The notes under the pieces: model-generated
The model's database searches: none
The model's input: the letters and a program-made list of their open reading frames with translations, nothing else
What the model was told of the DNA's origin: nothing
Program-made: the position numbers and the translations under genes
Part shown: positions 10,471 through 19,964 of the stretch, in pieces
Layout: each line of letters begins with the position of its first letter
How positions within the stretch are numbered: the first letter of the stretch is position 1
Source of the DNA: Phyllostachys edulis
Lineage: Eukaryota > Streptophyta > Magnoliopsida > Poales > Poaceae
Assembly (NCBI GenBank): GCA_036346405.1
Contig: CM070546.1
Location: 98,269,826 to 98,333,825 of the forward strand
Direction of reading: 5' to 3'
DNA length: 64,000 nt

Positions 10471-10490
10471 GTCTTTTTTCTGTAGTAGTG

Positions 10491-10680
10491 TGAAAAGCTA
10501 TCTCGTCGGGTCACGTCGTCCTGAAAAGCTGACTCGTCGGGTCACGCCCATCGCAAAAGTGACTCGCCGAGTCTCACATCGCAAGAAAGTCGACTCGTCG
10601 GGTCACGCCATCGCGCAAAAGTGACTCGTCGTCACGCCACTTGCAAAGCTGACTTGTCGGGTCACGTTGTTGTGCAAAAT
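10491..10680 (+). repeat. 31-bp minisatellite, right part (degenerating)
   Basis: The same unit as 6861-7050 resumes immediately after the right end of CACTA-1, first with the standard 31-base spacing and then with variants of different length (CATCGCAAAAGTGACTCG type). Confidence 0.85.
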
Positions 10681-11145
10681 AAGGAGGACTGAAGGCGTAG
10701 AAAGATAGTGGTGTGGGGTGTCTCGATGTAGAATCATACACATGGTCGCGATTTTCAAGCAAAAAAGTGATATCGAAAAACGAGACTAGCATAATAATGG
10801 TTGTACAGAAATTAATATTTACATGACATGACTGATATTTGGAGGAACAAATATCTACTAACGGCCCCTCTTGGGGCGCACCCCACGTGTCGCCCTTGGC
10901 CTCGCCCGGCGATGGTCTAAGTATGTTAGAGGATCAGGCTACCTGACTACCCGACCAACACGAGAAGCCTGAGGTGGTGTCGCGAGGGGGGGGTTCCTAT
11001 GTTGGTTGGGTCGATCCCGGCGCACCGTGCAGCTGAGAAGCCTCCAAGGAGAACGGGGTGTCACGCGGGTCCATGAAGAAGTCCTCGAGGGGTGTTGATA
11101 GGTGTGCCTCGTCGTGCGACAATGAATCGTCCTCCCAAGGTGTTC

Positions 11146-11530
11146 CTATGAAGCATTACGTTGCAAACGTAATCATGATGAAAACCACGAAAAAGAACGT
11201 TACGCAAGCAAGCAAGGTGGTCATACCTGCTAGCCCGAAGACTTGCCCCGACGACTCTGCGTACTCCTGCTCTGCGTATAGGTGGAGCTCAGGACTTGCA
11301 AGAGAAGATTGTCATTAGTAACTAGTGGGATTCGAAATAAAGAAGCATTACGTTACGCACGTAATCATGGCGAAAACCATGAAAAAGGACGTTACGCAAG
11401 AAAGCAGGGTGGTCATACCTTGTTGCACGAAGCCGTGCCCCGATGACTCTGCGTACTCCTGCCCCGCGTGCCGGTGGAGGACAAGACCTACAAGAGAAGA
11501 TTGCCGTTAGTAACTTGTGTGGATCGAAAT
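11146..11530 (+). repeat. Tandem duplication, ~191-bp unit
   Basis: AGCATTACGTTGCAAACGTA at 11152 recurs as AGCATTACGTTACGCACGTA at 11343, and the copies stay aligned through GACTCTGCGTACTCCTGC to the end. They differ by scattered substitutions. Confidence 0.8.
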
Positions 11531-11859
11531 AAAGAAGCGGAAGTGAATGTCTCATGCTCACCTCCAAAATGTCCCGCGGTGCTCCCACCACGGTGCCACG
11601 ACAACACGCCCGCCATGTCTGGGGCAGGAGCCCGTGGCCGTGAACCACCTCGGCTGACCCCTCGTCCTCGCACTGGTCGGTCCACCAGGTCCATCAGCGT
11701 GCGACAAGTCACGATCTGGATGCCTCGTCTCGTGGCCTCCATGATCCGCTGTAGGACCCCTCTGGTGTTCCTCGACGTCATGTACTGCGCGGAGGCTGCC
11801 AACTCGAGAATCTCCCCGTGTAGATTTGTCTGCACAAGTAATGAACAAGTTGGAAACAT
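11488..11859 (-). CDS. Hypothetical protein fragment in MULE
   Basis: An open frame of 123 residues on the minus strand, starting MFPTCSLLVQTNLHGEIL and containing ELAASAQYMTSRNTRGVLQRIMEATRRGIQ, a plausible amphipathic helical segment. I do not recognise the family. It may be the second exon of the same decayed gene whose other pieces lie in the duplicated units at 11146-11530. It could equally be a chance frame. Confidence 0.25.
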   Translation of the reverse strand: MFPTCSLLVQTNLHGEILELAASAQYMTSRNTRGVLQRIMEATRRGIQIVTCRTLMDLVDRPVRGRGVSRGGSRPRAPAPDMAGVLSWHRGGSTAGHFGGEHETFTSASLFRSTQVTNGNLLL

Positions 11860-11989
11860 AAATCTGACAAATTAAATATGAATTAAGGACCGTTCAGTAC
11901 GCACTGTTGTAACATGCATAACATGTGTACGATGAACTACACTATACACGTCTCAAATAATGTAGTACATAATTTGACTATAATTATCT

Positions 11990-12120
11990 AATCTACTTAA
12001 TTCTATGTCGTTATTCTACTTAATTATATGTCGCTATTCTATTTAATTATAGTGGCTATTCTACTTAATTCTATGTCGCTATTCTACTTAATTCTACTTG
12101 CTATTCTACTCGCTACAGCT
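11990..12120 (+). repeat. Minisatellite, ~22-bp units (TCGCTATTCTACTTAATTCT)
   Basis: Five or so imperfect copies of a unit built from TATGTCGCTATTCTACTTAAT. The sequence is AT-rich and non-coding. Confidence 0.7.
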
Positions 12121-12354
12121 CAAATGATGTACTTAATTCTACATAATTTTACATAATGTACAAAGTTACAAAAAAAATGTACCTGCAAGATGGCCGGCCC
12201 ACCGGATCTGATGTTTTGTCAATCTCTCTCCTCCGCGACGAACTAGCAGAGCTTCGCTACCTTTCTTCTCTTCCTCTCCTCCTATCTTTTGTTTTTTTTT
12301 CTGGAATTAAAATGAGTTTTGGGGGAATTTTTTTTGGGATGTTATAGATGGCAT

Positions 12355-12540
12355 CCCATTGCCAGTTGAACTAGCGACAAAAAGCTATCGCCAGTTCAAA
12401 TGGCGATAGGTACCTGTCGCTAGTTCAACTGGTGACAGGAAGACTGTTTAGTTCCTGTCGCTAGTTTAACTAGCGATATGTAACTAGACCGGTGACAAGA
12501 GGGGAAGAGGGTCCCTGTCGCCAGTTGAACTGGCGACAAG
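12355..12540. repeat. Palindromic GTCGCC...GGCGAC repeats, right side of MULE
   Basis: Four or five 20-24-base palindromes built from GTCGCCAGTT and AACTGGCGAC, some with CTAG variants, within 190 bases. They mirror the left-side copies at 5333-5356 and lie directly inside the right terminal inverted repeat. Confidence 0.75.
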
Positions 12541-12621
12541 GACCCATTTTTGTATTTTTTTGAGGCGGCTATTTATTTTTGCAAATATCTTTTTAAAAAA
12601 TATTATTTTTTTAAAAAAATC
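12530..12621 (-). repeat. Right terminal inverted repeat of MULE
   Basis: Reverse-complement partner of 5229-5318. It is followed by GTATGTTTC, one base different from the 9-bp word before the left repeat. Confidence 0.75.
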
Positions 12622-12740
12622 GTATGTTTCGAACGAAATTCCCAAGAGGTGAAGGCTCACAACTCGCGAACCAATTCTCACATGAATGATAAATGCATAT
12701 TGTAAAAGCACGCACGTGCACGCGCGCGCACACACACACA

Positions 12741-12775
12741 CTAGTCATGTGCCTGTGCGTTGCAACGAAAAATCA
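12741..12775 (-). mobile_element. Helitron 3' terminus (CTAG end with hairpin)
   Basis: On the minus strand the sequence has a short hairpin around CGTTGCAACG, with the arms GTGCCTGTGC / GCACAGGCAC, and ends ATGACTAG next to T. This is the classic plant Helitron 3' end inserted between A and T. It is a candidate left end of the outer Helitron whose 5' end lies near 26787. Confidence 0.6.
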
Positions 12776-13245
12776 ATTTTTGCATAGAATATGTTGTTGC
12801 AACTCACCAATCTCCCTATTGCCATTCTTAAGTTAAAACTTTCATGTCTTATAGCAGAGCTAAGAAGATTTTCTTGTTGTAGGTTTGAGTAAACAACGAT
12901 GCAAAATAAATTTAGTATGTCAAACTTATTCAGATGACGAAAACAGACAATTACTACATTAAACATATTCAGATGACTAAACAACTATGCATGCAATCCA
13001 CATGTATCAAGCAGCTTGGAAGCACATTACTCTATAGCAATCCTAGACTTTTGTCATTCCAAAACCTTACATACATCAAGCAAGCCCTAATTCGAAAGTT
13101 GAAACATTTTATCAGATTTATTGCACGGGTGGCATGATCAACTGTTGAAACCCTGGCACTTGAAAATGGATGAAACCCTACGTAGGTTCCGGGAGTGGCT
13201 GCCCTGCTTCTTGACGGAGTCATTCTTCACCTAGCTACCCTACTT

Positions 13246-13275
13246 CTAGTCGGGTGCCCGTACGTTGCAATGGAT
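13246..13275 (-). mobile_element. Second Helitron 3' terminus
   Basis: The minus strand reads ATTGCAACGTACGGGCAC, then CCGACTAG, a second Helitron-like 3' end only 505 bases from the first. The flanking base is A rather than the expected T. Either terminus could pair with the 5' end near 26787; the stretch between them may be a short separate Helitron piece. Confidence 0.5.
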
Positions 13276-13789
13276 CTTAAATAAACAATATCACAAATGC
13301 TAAATTATTTCAATATTGAGCTAGCTAGTTATGTTAAGACCGAATGGTATACCATTGGAATTTGGAAACATGCAAGGCTACTCTCAACCTTTGTTTATTA
13401 ACCTACCTTTACCGCTATTCGCTCTAGCCCTATCAAAAGGAGAAAAAAAACATCTCCACTTTTACTACTCAATCATTTCTTTGCATTACGTGTACTGTAG
13501 ATAGTTAACATCCAGAAATTTATCAGTTTACAAAAAGACCTTTGATGATAATTTTGCACAAATTTATACAAAGATCACTTAATGAAATCATAGACTAATA
13601 CCGCAGTGACACAAGCAATGCTCACCCGAACCAGTTTAGGGTAGTTTGTGTTAACAGTGGCAATTGGAAAGAAAAAGTGGCGAACTACGAACCCGAATCC
13701 TGTAGCGTGACTCGGACGAACCGCGTTTCTGGTAACTATGATTATGAGTTTATGACTGTATTGAAACAATAACTAAGGAAAATTAGAAC

Positions 13790-14042
13790 TACCTCCGTTC
13801 TTTTTGACTTGTCGTTTTAGACATCGACACGGTCTACAATACATGTCTTTGACCATTGCTTTTTCTAATTATATGTTAGCAAATTCTTAAAAGGTTAATG
13901 ATATAGAAATATATGTTATGACAAATCTAGTAGCATCATTTTCATTTGACAAATCTAAATACATTTATGTATATTTGTGGTCAATTTAAAAGGTTGACTG
14001 CACATTTTCTAAAACGCCAAGTAAAATAGAATGGAGGGGGTA
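13790..14042. mobile_element. Stowaway-like MITE (Tc1/mariner), ~250 bp
   Basis: It starts TACCTCCGTTCTTTTTGACT and ends in the inverted counterpart (TAGAATGGAGGGGGTA), with TA at both ends as expected for Tc1/mariner insertion. The inner word TAGACATCGACACGGTCTAC is typical of the longer grass elements with these ends. No coding capacity. Confidence 0.75.
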
Positions 14043-14484
14043 TAATCTTAAGAGATCCTCTAATCATGGTTGCTTTACAATACAAGATCATTTTATCTTG
14101 AAGCATATAAGCACATCCTGTAAAATATTCAAAAGCAAAATTCTCGACCAACTCTTACAATTGATTAATTTTTAAAAGTTCACTACAGAGCCTCAAGCTA
14201 TCCTCTAAACTTCTCCTTTCTCCGTTTGTTATTGTAATTAGATCGGATCAGTGTACGTACTTACTCCCATGGAACATCACCGACCAACATCCAATATCCA
14301 TGTTTGTCTTCGTAAGTCAACACATATTCGCCATCCTTTCTGTTCTCAGACACACCATCCTTCCCCGGTATGACATTAGACACTACTACCTATGAGGCCA
14401 AATAAATAGACAGAAAAGAACGTTCTCACACTAAAAATTCTAGGCACACCATTCTTATTTTCATAATTATTTTATGTTATCTAA

Positions 14485-14612
14485 GGCAACATATCTAGTG
14501 CAAATGGCATATTGAGTGGTAAGATGCAAATGCCAACCGTGGCCATCAGATCCGTATCGAATGGACGAGATGGAGGCAGACGAGCACCCCATCTACTTGC
14601 TTAATCTTGCAG
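14485..14612 (+). repeat. Left TIR of the Pack-MULE-like element
   Basis: About 128 bp matching the reverse complement of 15666-15793, from GGCAACATAT to TTAATCTTGCAGAA. Confidence 0.9.
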
Positions 14613-15665
14613 AATAAACACTCCACTAAAGCAGCAATTTTGAAAGCCCCTCCCATCCTGCGCCACCATGTCGATCCGCCTCACCGAAGGCCGCATCGCC
14701 TGTCCTCCCGTAGCATAGTCCGCGCGACCGGACGCCAAGATCGCCCTACCTCGTGCCGCCACCCTTCTGCCGAGCCGCCTCAATGGGCATCGTCCGTCGC
14801 CATGTAGCACCGTCTCGCGACCTCGGCGACTCCACCTCCACCTCCACGACCCCACTCGGTCCTCGAGGAGGCGGTGCCGTCTTGGGTCCTCCTCCTCAAG
14901 ATCCGCATAAGGTGGAGGGCTTCCACTTGCGCGCGTCGAGGCAAAGAAAAATCATGGGCGGAGTCCTACTACGCAGATCTGGGGCTTCCCGTCAACATCG
15001 ACCTCGCCGTCTCAGCACCGCAATGATGCAATCTGTGCATACCCATTCTAGGACAAACAAGAATGAATTTGACGTTTTTGTTAGCAAAGAAGAACCCAAA
15101 TGATGTTCATTTGATTTTTTCTCTCATCGATGAAGAGGCTAAAATGTGCAATCAAATTTACCTACACTCAAACTTCAGTAGCTTCTGAAACTCTTGCGGA
15201 ATTCTGAAACTTGCTCTCGTCGACGCCGGTTCATCTGGGCGCTGAGTGGCAACTCCCAACTAACAATTCGCTTGAGCCAATTATTCATTAACGTGTCTTC
15301 ACTTGATCTAATTGTTCCGTGATGTAATTCAAGGCTTCAGGAAAAGTACCACAAACACAGAAAGTGGTCAAGCGAAGTATATCTGGACCAAAAAAACACA
15401 CAAAAAAACAACTCAATTGTGCTTGCGGTGGTTCAATTCGAGCCTGCGGCCTCAAGCCCTATAAATCGTGCCTCAACCGCAGCCTCAAATCGTGGCTCCC
15501 GGCGCACGATTCGTACCTGTGGCGGCTCAATTGGAGCTTGTGGCGGTAGGACTAGGGACTGCAGCAGCGTGATTAGGCCACACCCGATGCATTCAGATGG
15601 GGAGGACAAACGAGATAGGAACAGGGGGTGGTTTGTAAACGTACATGGGCCGCGTGGGGTTGTTT

Positions 15666-15793
15666 CTGCAAGATTAAGCAAGTGGATGGGGTGCTCGCCC
15701 GCCTCTATCTCGTCCATTCGATGCGGATCTGATGGCCACGGTTAGTATTTGCATCTTACCACTCAATGTGCCATTTGCACTAGATATGTTGCC
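15666..15793 (-). repeat. Right TIR of the Pack-MULE-like element
   Basis: Reverse-complement partner of 14485-14612. The 9-bp target duplication follows directly. Confidence 0.9.
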
Positions 15794-15802
15794 GTTATCT
15801 AA

Positions 15803-16470
15803 TATATACTAAATGGGAGATATAAAAAAACTGCAGACTGGTCCTCCATTTTAGATCCCAGCAAATCTACCTTTGTGCAACTTAAATCCTTAATTAGTCA
15901 CAGAAATGCTCTTGCAGAGATTTGCCGTAAGTTAACTGGGAATAGGCTTTGCCCTTCAATAGCCTACTTAAAATAGAAATCTAACCGTAAAGATCAAATG
16001 ATGTAGGAAGCCATGGTGATGAGGCACTGCTGCTAATCAAAGGTTGAGGAATGACAAAAGTGGTATCCCTAGATTCAGAAGGATGAGAGTTGAAAATTTT
16101 GAAATCCCTTGCATGAAAACTAACGTAAGCAATTAAGCATAAACATTAAAACAGTCTATTATTCAAGATTAGTAGCTCCACTGATCAATAGTAAGCAAAA
16201 GAAATGCTCCTAAAATTAGAAGCAACATTTTATTTTATTCCACCGAAATACTATATGCTAAAAACAGCATCGTGCAAAACAAACTAGCAGATAATAGCAA
16301 GGTCAAATTTAGGAAGGAACAATCACAAAATGGAAGTCACTACAATAGGAAATCTCACCGCCGTGAAAGGTGACTAAAGATGTGTAAAGATGCATTTCGC
16401 TACTCCGTGTCAAATTTAATTGCAACTTAGAATAGCAAGCGCTTGTAAAGAACCGAGAAACCTCACCAAA
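15803..16470. other. Aux/IAA intron sequence; nothing else seen
   Basis: AT-rich sequence between the Pack-MULE-like element and the degron exon of the Aux/IAA fragment. I see no further gene or repeat. Confidence 0.4.
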
Positions 16471-16699
16471 GGTCTTTGAAGCCAATGAACATTTTCTCAA
16501 GCGCCAAAGACATGTCCTTGTAATTTTGTAAGTCTTGAGGTCGACCTTCCTCGAATCACGGGCACCATCCATGTTGACCTTGGCTTACGAAACCCCGCCT
16601 CGCTTGGCATCAAGATCGCTTTTGCTGCTTTTTAGTCGGTTGGTTGCCATAGTGTTCTTGCGGTAGTCATGGATTGGTGGCCATCCCACCACCGAGCCT

Positions 16700-17486
16700 C
16701 GCACAAGAACATCATCACGATTCATGCATTATTAATTCAATGTAAGACCAAGAAATGGACTGATGGAGGCGACCCAGCATTTGGTTTTGATATTAATGTG
16801 AGGTAAACGCAACCAAGTTCAAGATTAAACAAAAGAATTTGCAGCCAAGAAAGCTCAAAGCGAAACTTTACAGTTTGTAGAGTAAACCTTGAAGTAAAAA
16901 ATGAAGGCTGAAATTTGACCATTTCAATTCGAGCCACGTGCAGAAACTTTGAAATATTAGGCACTTGCGAGTTTCCTAATGAAACTTCAAAGGGAAAAAA
17001 ATCACACTTATATAACCTTAGATAAAAGAAGTAAAATTAAGTGTAATTTTCAGAGCAAATTAGTAAAGGAACATTGCAAAGCTAGAACTTTTTACTCCTT
17101 CAAACTCCTCAGCCCAAGAGGTCAAGCTAAATTCAAAACGCGCGCACACAAACATCAACGCAAGAACCTGAAAATGAGTCTTTTGCCACCAAATTCCCAC
17201 AAAACAACGTTATTTTTACAAATCCACAAAAAGAACTTCCTCAAATACATGGCACAGATTGCAAATTAGACCCTCTCCCGAAAGATAACCAAACCATTAG
17301 GATTTACTTCCGAAAGATAACCAAACCATTAGGATTTACTAACACACTAAAAAATCCCTCAAATTGCAAATCAATCCTTCCGCCCACTCGCGCTCCAACC
17401 AACCAACCAGCCACCCATCCGCATCTCACAAGAACTTGGCAGAACACCAAAAAAATACGCAGAATTTGCAGGAGCCAGGCACCTAC
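16700..17486. other. First intron of the Aux/IAA fragment; short duplication at 17278-17340
   Basis: AT-rich, no gene. CCGAAAGATAACCAAACCAT followed by TAGGATTTACT occurs twice in direct succession at about 17278-17340. Confidence 0.5.
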
Positions 17487-17629
17487 TTCGCAGCCGGCTG
17501 CGGTGGCGCGGCAACCTTCTTGTCCCCCTCCTCATCAGCCTCCTCCTTGCCCTTCCCGACAGTAGTGGCGGCGGGCGCCGGCAGCGCAACCTCGTTGGAG
17601 AACACGCGCTTGGTGCCCTTGGCAGGCAG

Positions 17630-17838
17630 TGTTGGATTTTTACGTGACTTTCAACATTTATTTTGATTGTTATCTATTTTAATTCAATGTGGAATATTGA
17701 TATATGTGATAGGGAATTATTTGATGTGGAATCTAACTCGAGGATTTTAATACTCGAGGTACTGAGGACGACTATGCTGGAATAGGTAGACATGTTTATT
17801 GAGATCGAGTCTACTGGAATTTAATATACATGTGTATG
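17630..17838 (+). repeat. Truncated 5' LTR of the copia element
   Basis: Matches 25157-25365 with about ten substitutions and then stops at TGTATG, where Helitron-carried gene sequence begins. Confidence 0.9.
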
Positions 17839-17843
17839 GCAAA

Positions 17844-17988
17844 TGCACGCGTGGGAGATGAGCCTTGGGGCAGCTCCAGTTCTCCTTGGAGAAGGCAAAG
17901 GCGGTGAGCACGTGGATGCCCAGCGCGGAGAGCCGCACTGCCTCTCCAAAAAGCGCCACCTCGTGCCCCATATAGCCGATGACATGAC
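17844..17988 (-). pseudogene. cis-prenyltransferase (dehydrodolichyl diphosphate synthase-like) exon fragment
   Basis: The family elongates isoprenoid diphosphates in cis configuration for dolichol or polyprenol synthesis. One exon is retained after an AG acceptor (CTGCAG at about 17989-17994): it encodes GYMGHEVALFGEAVRLSALG and then IHVLTAFAFSKENWSCPK. The stretch matches the conserved block that normally reads ALGI-VLTAFAFS-ENW-RP. The upstream and downstream catalytic blocks are absent. It lies just left of the SMT1 fragment, on the same strand, as a captured piece in the Helitron. Confidence 0.8.
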
Positions 17989-18083
17989 TGCAGACGCCCA
18001 AAAAGAAGGGAAGAAAGAACAGCAAAGCAAACAAATGAGCTAAACCAAGAAGGAGATGTGCTATAGTAGATAAGCCAACATAC

Positions 18084-19240
18084 CTTGACAAAATTGCAAG
18101 TTCCACTAACTCCTGCCAACCGATTGAGCTCCTGAATATCAAAATCTCGTGTTAATGTAAGAGTATTGTTATAACCAAGCAGACATTAAAAGTCGATATT
18201 TAACTAAAGTTCGAATCAAAATCAACAATGAATTAACAAATCAAATATGGGAGTGTGGTGTCAAATAACCTTTCCCTAGATATCCGGTATTCGTTGTTGT
18301 TCAATCCAAGAATCAAGTGGAGCTGCAAATAACCATTGCAGGATCGATTATTTCTAGCTCCAAGTAATATATTGATAATGAAAGATGAAAGAAAAAATAA
18401 TCCCTTATCTAACTAACAAAGACATTCTGTTATGCATCTTCCTTGCAGGGAACAGATCGATGCTGATATATAAAAAAAAATGAAAATAGTGTTCCAAGTT
18501 AACTGTGAGCTAAGTTTTTCTCTTTCCCAAAGAAAAGGCACATGTTACTTAAAAAAAAACACATGATAGGTGAACTTGAAAAGGTCAATCGTACATGAAA
18601 CTTTCCTAGGGCCATCTCTCCAAAATCAAATCACTACAAATTTACAATTTTAAGTGATAAAGATTGATAAATTCTGATACATTAGTCATGCATATGAAAC
18701 ATTTGAGCTCAATGCATCACAAGCACGAATGAAGAGTCAGGCCCAATAATCAAAACCTAAATCGCAATTTCTCTTAATGGTCCGCCTATTCCATGTTTCA
18801 CGCCCGTAACCTACACCCAACAAATGAAGCAAATAATCTCTAGTTATTAATGTTTCATATTCACGTTATGTCAGAAGCAAGAGCAATGAAAACCATTATG
18901 ACATAGGTTTTAATGAAAAAATGACCTTCATTCCCGGTTTCAACCCAAGTTGTAGGGCCGTAAAGTGCTCATGTCGCTTTGATGCTTTCCGTAAAGATTC
19001 TCCGCTCCATCTAAAATATCGAGGCATAAGGCAAGTATAGTTCAATCACTATGAACCGGTGACAAACAAAACCAATATTACTTTTTCACTTTTCCTTAGA
19101 ATAAGCACAACATGATATTTTTTCTAAAAATGAAAGATCAATTATTTTTCCTTTCCACAAGAGAGTCCTCACCGTGAGCAAAGTGGAAGGATTCACCCCA
19201 CCATACTCATAGAAGCTAGTGGCAAGATCATAGTATTTAT
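18084..19240 (-). pseudogene. SMT1: Sterol C24-methyltransferase 1 (SMT1) gene fragment
   Basis: SMT1 methylates cycloartenol with S-adenosylmethionine, an early step of plant sterol synthesis. Recognisable minus-strand exon pieces: 19173-~19240 (VNKYYDLATSFYEYG then GESFHFAH, with a 1-base loss between); 18926-19010 (GESLRKASKRHEHFTALQLG, LKPGMK, ended by GT); about 18760-18810, a decayed SAM-binding block keeping GIGGPLREIA; 18270-18322 (GLNNNEYRISR); and 18084-18131 (ELNRLAGVSGTCNFVK, ended by GTATG). The region after this (DFMKMPF onwards) is missing. Base losses and the decayed motif I show that it cannot code for an active enzyme. Confidence 0.9.
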
Positions 19241-19964
19241 TGACTCGATAAGGCATCATAGTATGAGCCGATGATATTCAAAAGCTAATGGGCCGTAAAT
19301 GCCTCCCACTATCATGGACCATGGGGTAATGATCAAGGATATTTAGTAAAGCGTAATTGCAAGTTAACAAGATTTGGTTTGAATACATTGAAGTCTCGGG
19401 TTAAGTTACACAGCTTATAGTCCTTCCATTGTACAACTAAACATTGCAGACAAATTTTCATCAAAAAAAAATGCAGACAAATAACTTGAGTAGGTAGGCA
19501 TCAAATTTACCAAAAATACTACATGTAGTACTTCTGTCTTTGAAATAAGATGATTATTACAATATCTTTCAAAATGTGTCTTATCGGAAATGCTGAGTAC
19601 TGGTCAATGCTGCGGGCAAGAAAGGAGTTTCCAACTGCTTCTAAGCAAGAAATTAGACTGCTTCTAAGCAAGATAGCTCTACACTTCACTAACAGTTTCC
19701 AACTGCTTCTAAGCAAGAAAGGAGCTAATCTCTACTGAGCTAGCAAATGAAGATAAAAGGAAGGTCAAAGCATATTTGATCACATAAAAGAAAAAACACA
19801 AGAATGGTGAATGCAAGGCGGCATGAAGAGTAGCCAGTATTATGATATTCGATATGACATATGCATGCACCATATTGCTCTACCCCTTCCCAAACAAATA
19901 GGACTTGGTAATATCCTTGAGCAACTCTAAGTACGATATGTAAAATGGAAACAGAGTTGCTTAC
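19241..19964. other. Helitron filler between SMT1 and methyltransferase fragments
   Basis: AT-rich sequence with three short direct repeats of AACTGCTTCTAAGCAAGA-like words at 19635-19720. No gene recognised. Confidence 0.4.

Larger units (their letters stand above)
7051..10490 (+). mobile_element. CACTA-1: non-autonomous CACTA (En/Spm) element, 3440 bp
   Basis: It begins CACTACTACAAAAA and ends with the inverted form TTTTTTCTGTAGTAGTG. The flanking 3-bp words are TAA (7048-7050) and TGA (10491-10493), a CACTA-length target duplication with one mismatch. Many copies of CACAGACGGTT in both orientations fill both subterminal zones (about 7090-7400 and 10195-10470). Inside, in order: an unknown ORF (7635-8033), an internal repeat pair (8375-8425), a GC-rich exon-like stretch ending in a possible splice donor (8450-8920), AT-rich repeats and a foldback structure. 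No transposase is present. Confidence 0.9.
5229..12621. mobile_element. Mutator-like element with ~90-bp TIRs, host of CACTA-1
   Basis: The left 90 bases (5229-5318) match the reverse complement of 12530-12621 with a few substitutions and short A/T-run indels. The flanks carry a 9-bp target duplication with one mismatch (GTATGTTTT at 5220-5228, GTATGTTTC at 12622-12630), the length typical of Mutator superfamily elements. Without the nested CACTA element it is about 3.95 kb. Inside are palindromic GTCGCC/GGCGAC repeats next to both ends, a decayed minus-strand coding block, a 31-bp minisatellite and a 191-bp tandem duplication. No MULE transposase (mudrA) is seen, so it is non-autonomous. Confidence 0.75.
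14485..15793. mobile_element. Pack-MULE-like element, 1309 bp, perfect 9-bp target duplication
   Basis: Terminal inverted repeats of about 128 bp begin GGCAACATATCTAGTGCAAA at both ends (14485-14612 and 15666-15793) with only a few differences. The 9-bp word GTTATCTAA is repeated exactly at 14476-14484 and 15794-15802. The interior (14613-15665) has a GC-rich stretch and no transposase, the pattern of a Pack-MULE carrying captured sequence. I cannot identify the source gene; the longest internal frames are GC-driven and not convincing. Confidence 0.9.
14265..17624 (-). pseudogene. Aux/IAA auxin-response repressor, gene fragment in Helitron
   Basis: Aux/IAA proteins repress auxin response genes and are degraded through the GWPP degron. 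Minus-strand exons: 17487-17624 (KGTKRVFSNEVALPAPAA ... KKVAAPPQPAA, cut at its 5' side by the copia element and continuing at 25762); about 16473-16697 with the degron VVGWPPI, KVNMDGARDSRKVDLKTYK and DMSLALEKMF; and 14265-~14375 with KDGEYVLTYEDKHGYWMLVGDVPWE before GTAAGT. The final exon is not seen. Single-base losses lie just before the degron and in the KTYKNYKDM motif, and there is a TAA just before the KVNMDGA motif. A Pack-MULE-like element sits in the intron at 14485-15793. Confidence 0.85.

Noticed and set aside
14388..14402. CACTACTACC as a possible CACTA terminus
   Set aside because: It is followed by TATGAGGCC without the TACAAAA continuation and there is no subterminal repeat nearby.
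18630..18650. TCACTACAAATTTAC as a CACTA terminus for CACTA-3
   Set aside because: It lacks CACTACTACA, has no CACAGACGGTT copies beside it, and lies within Helitron cargo.
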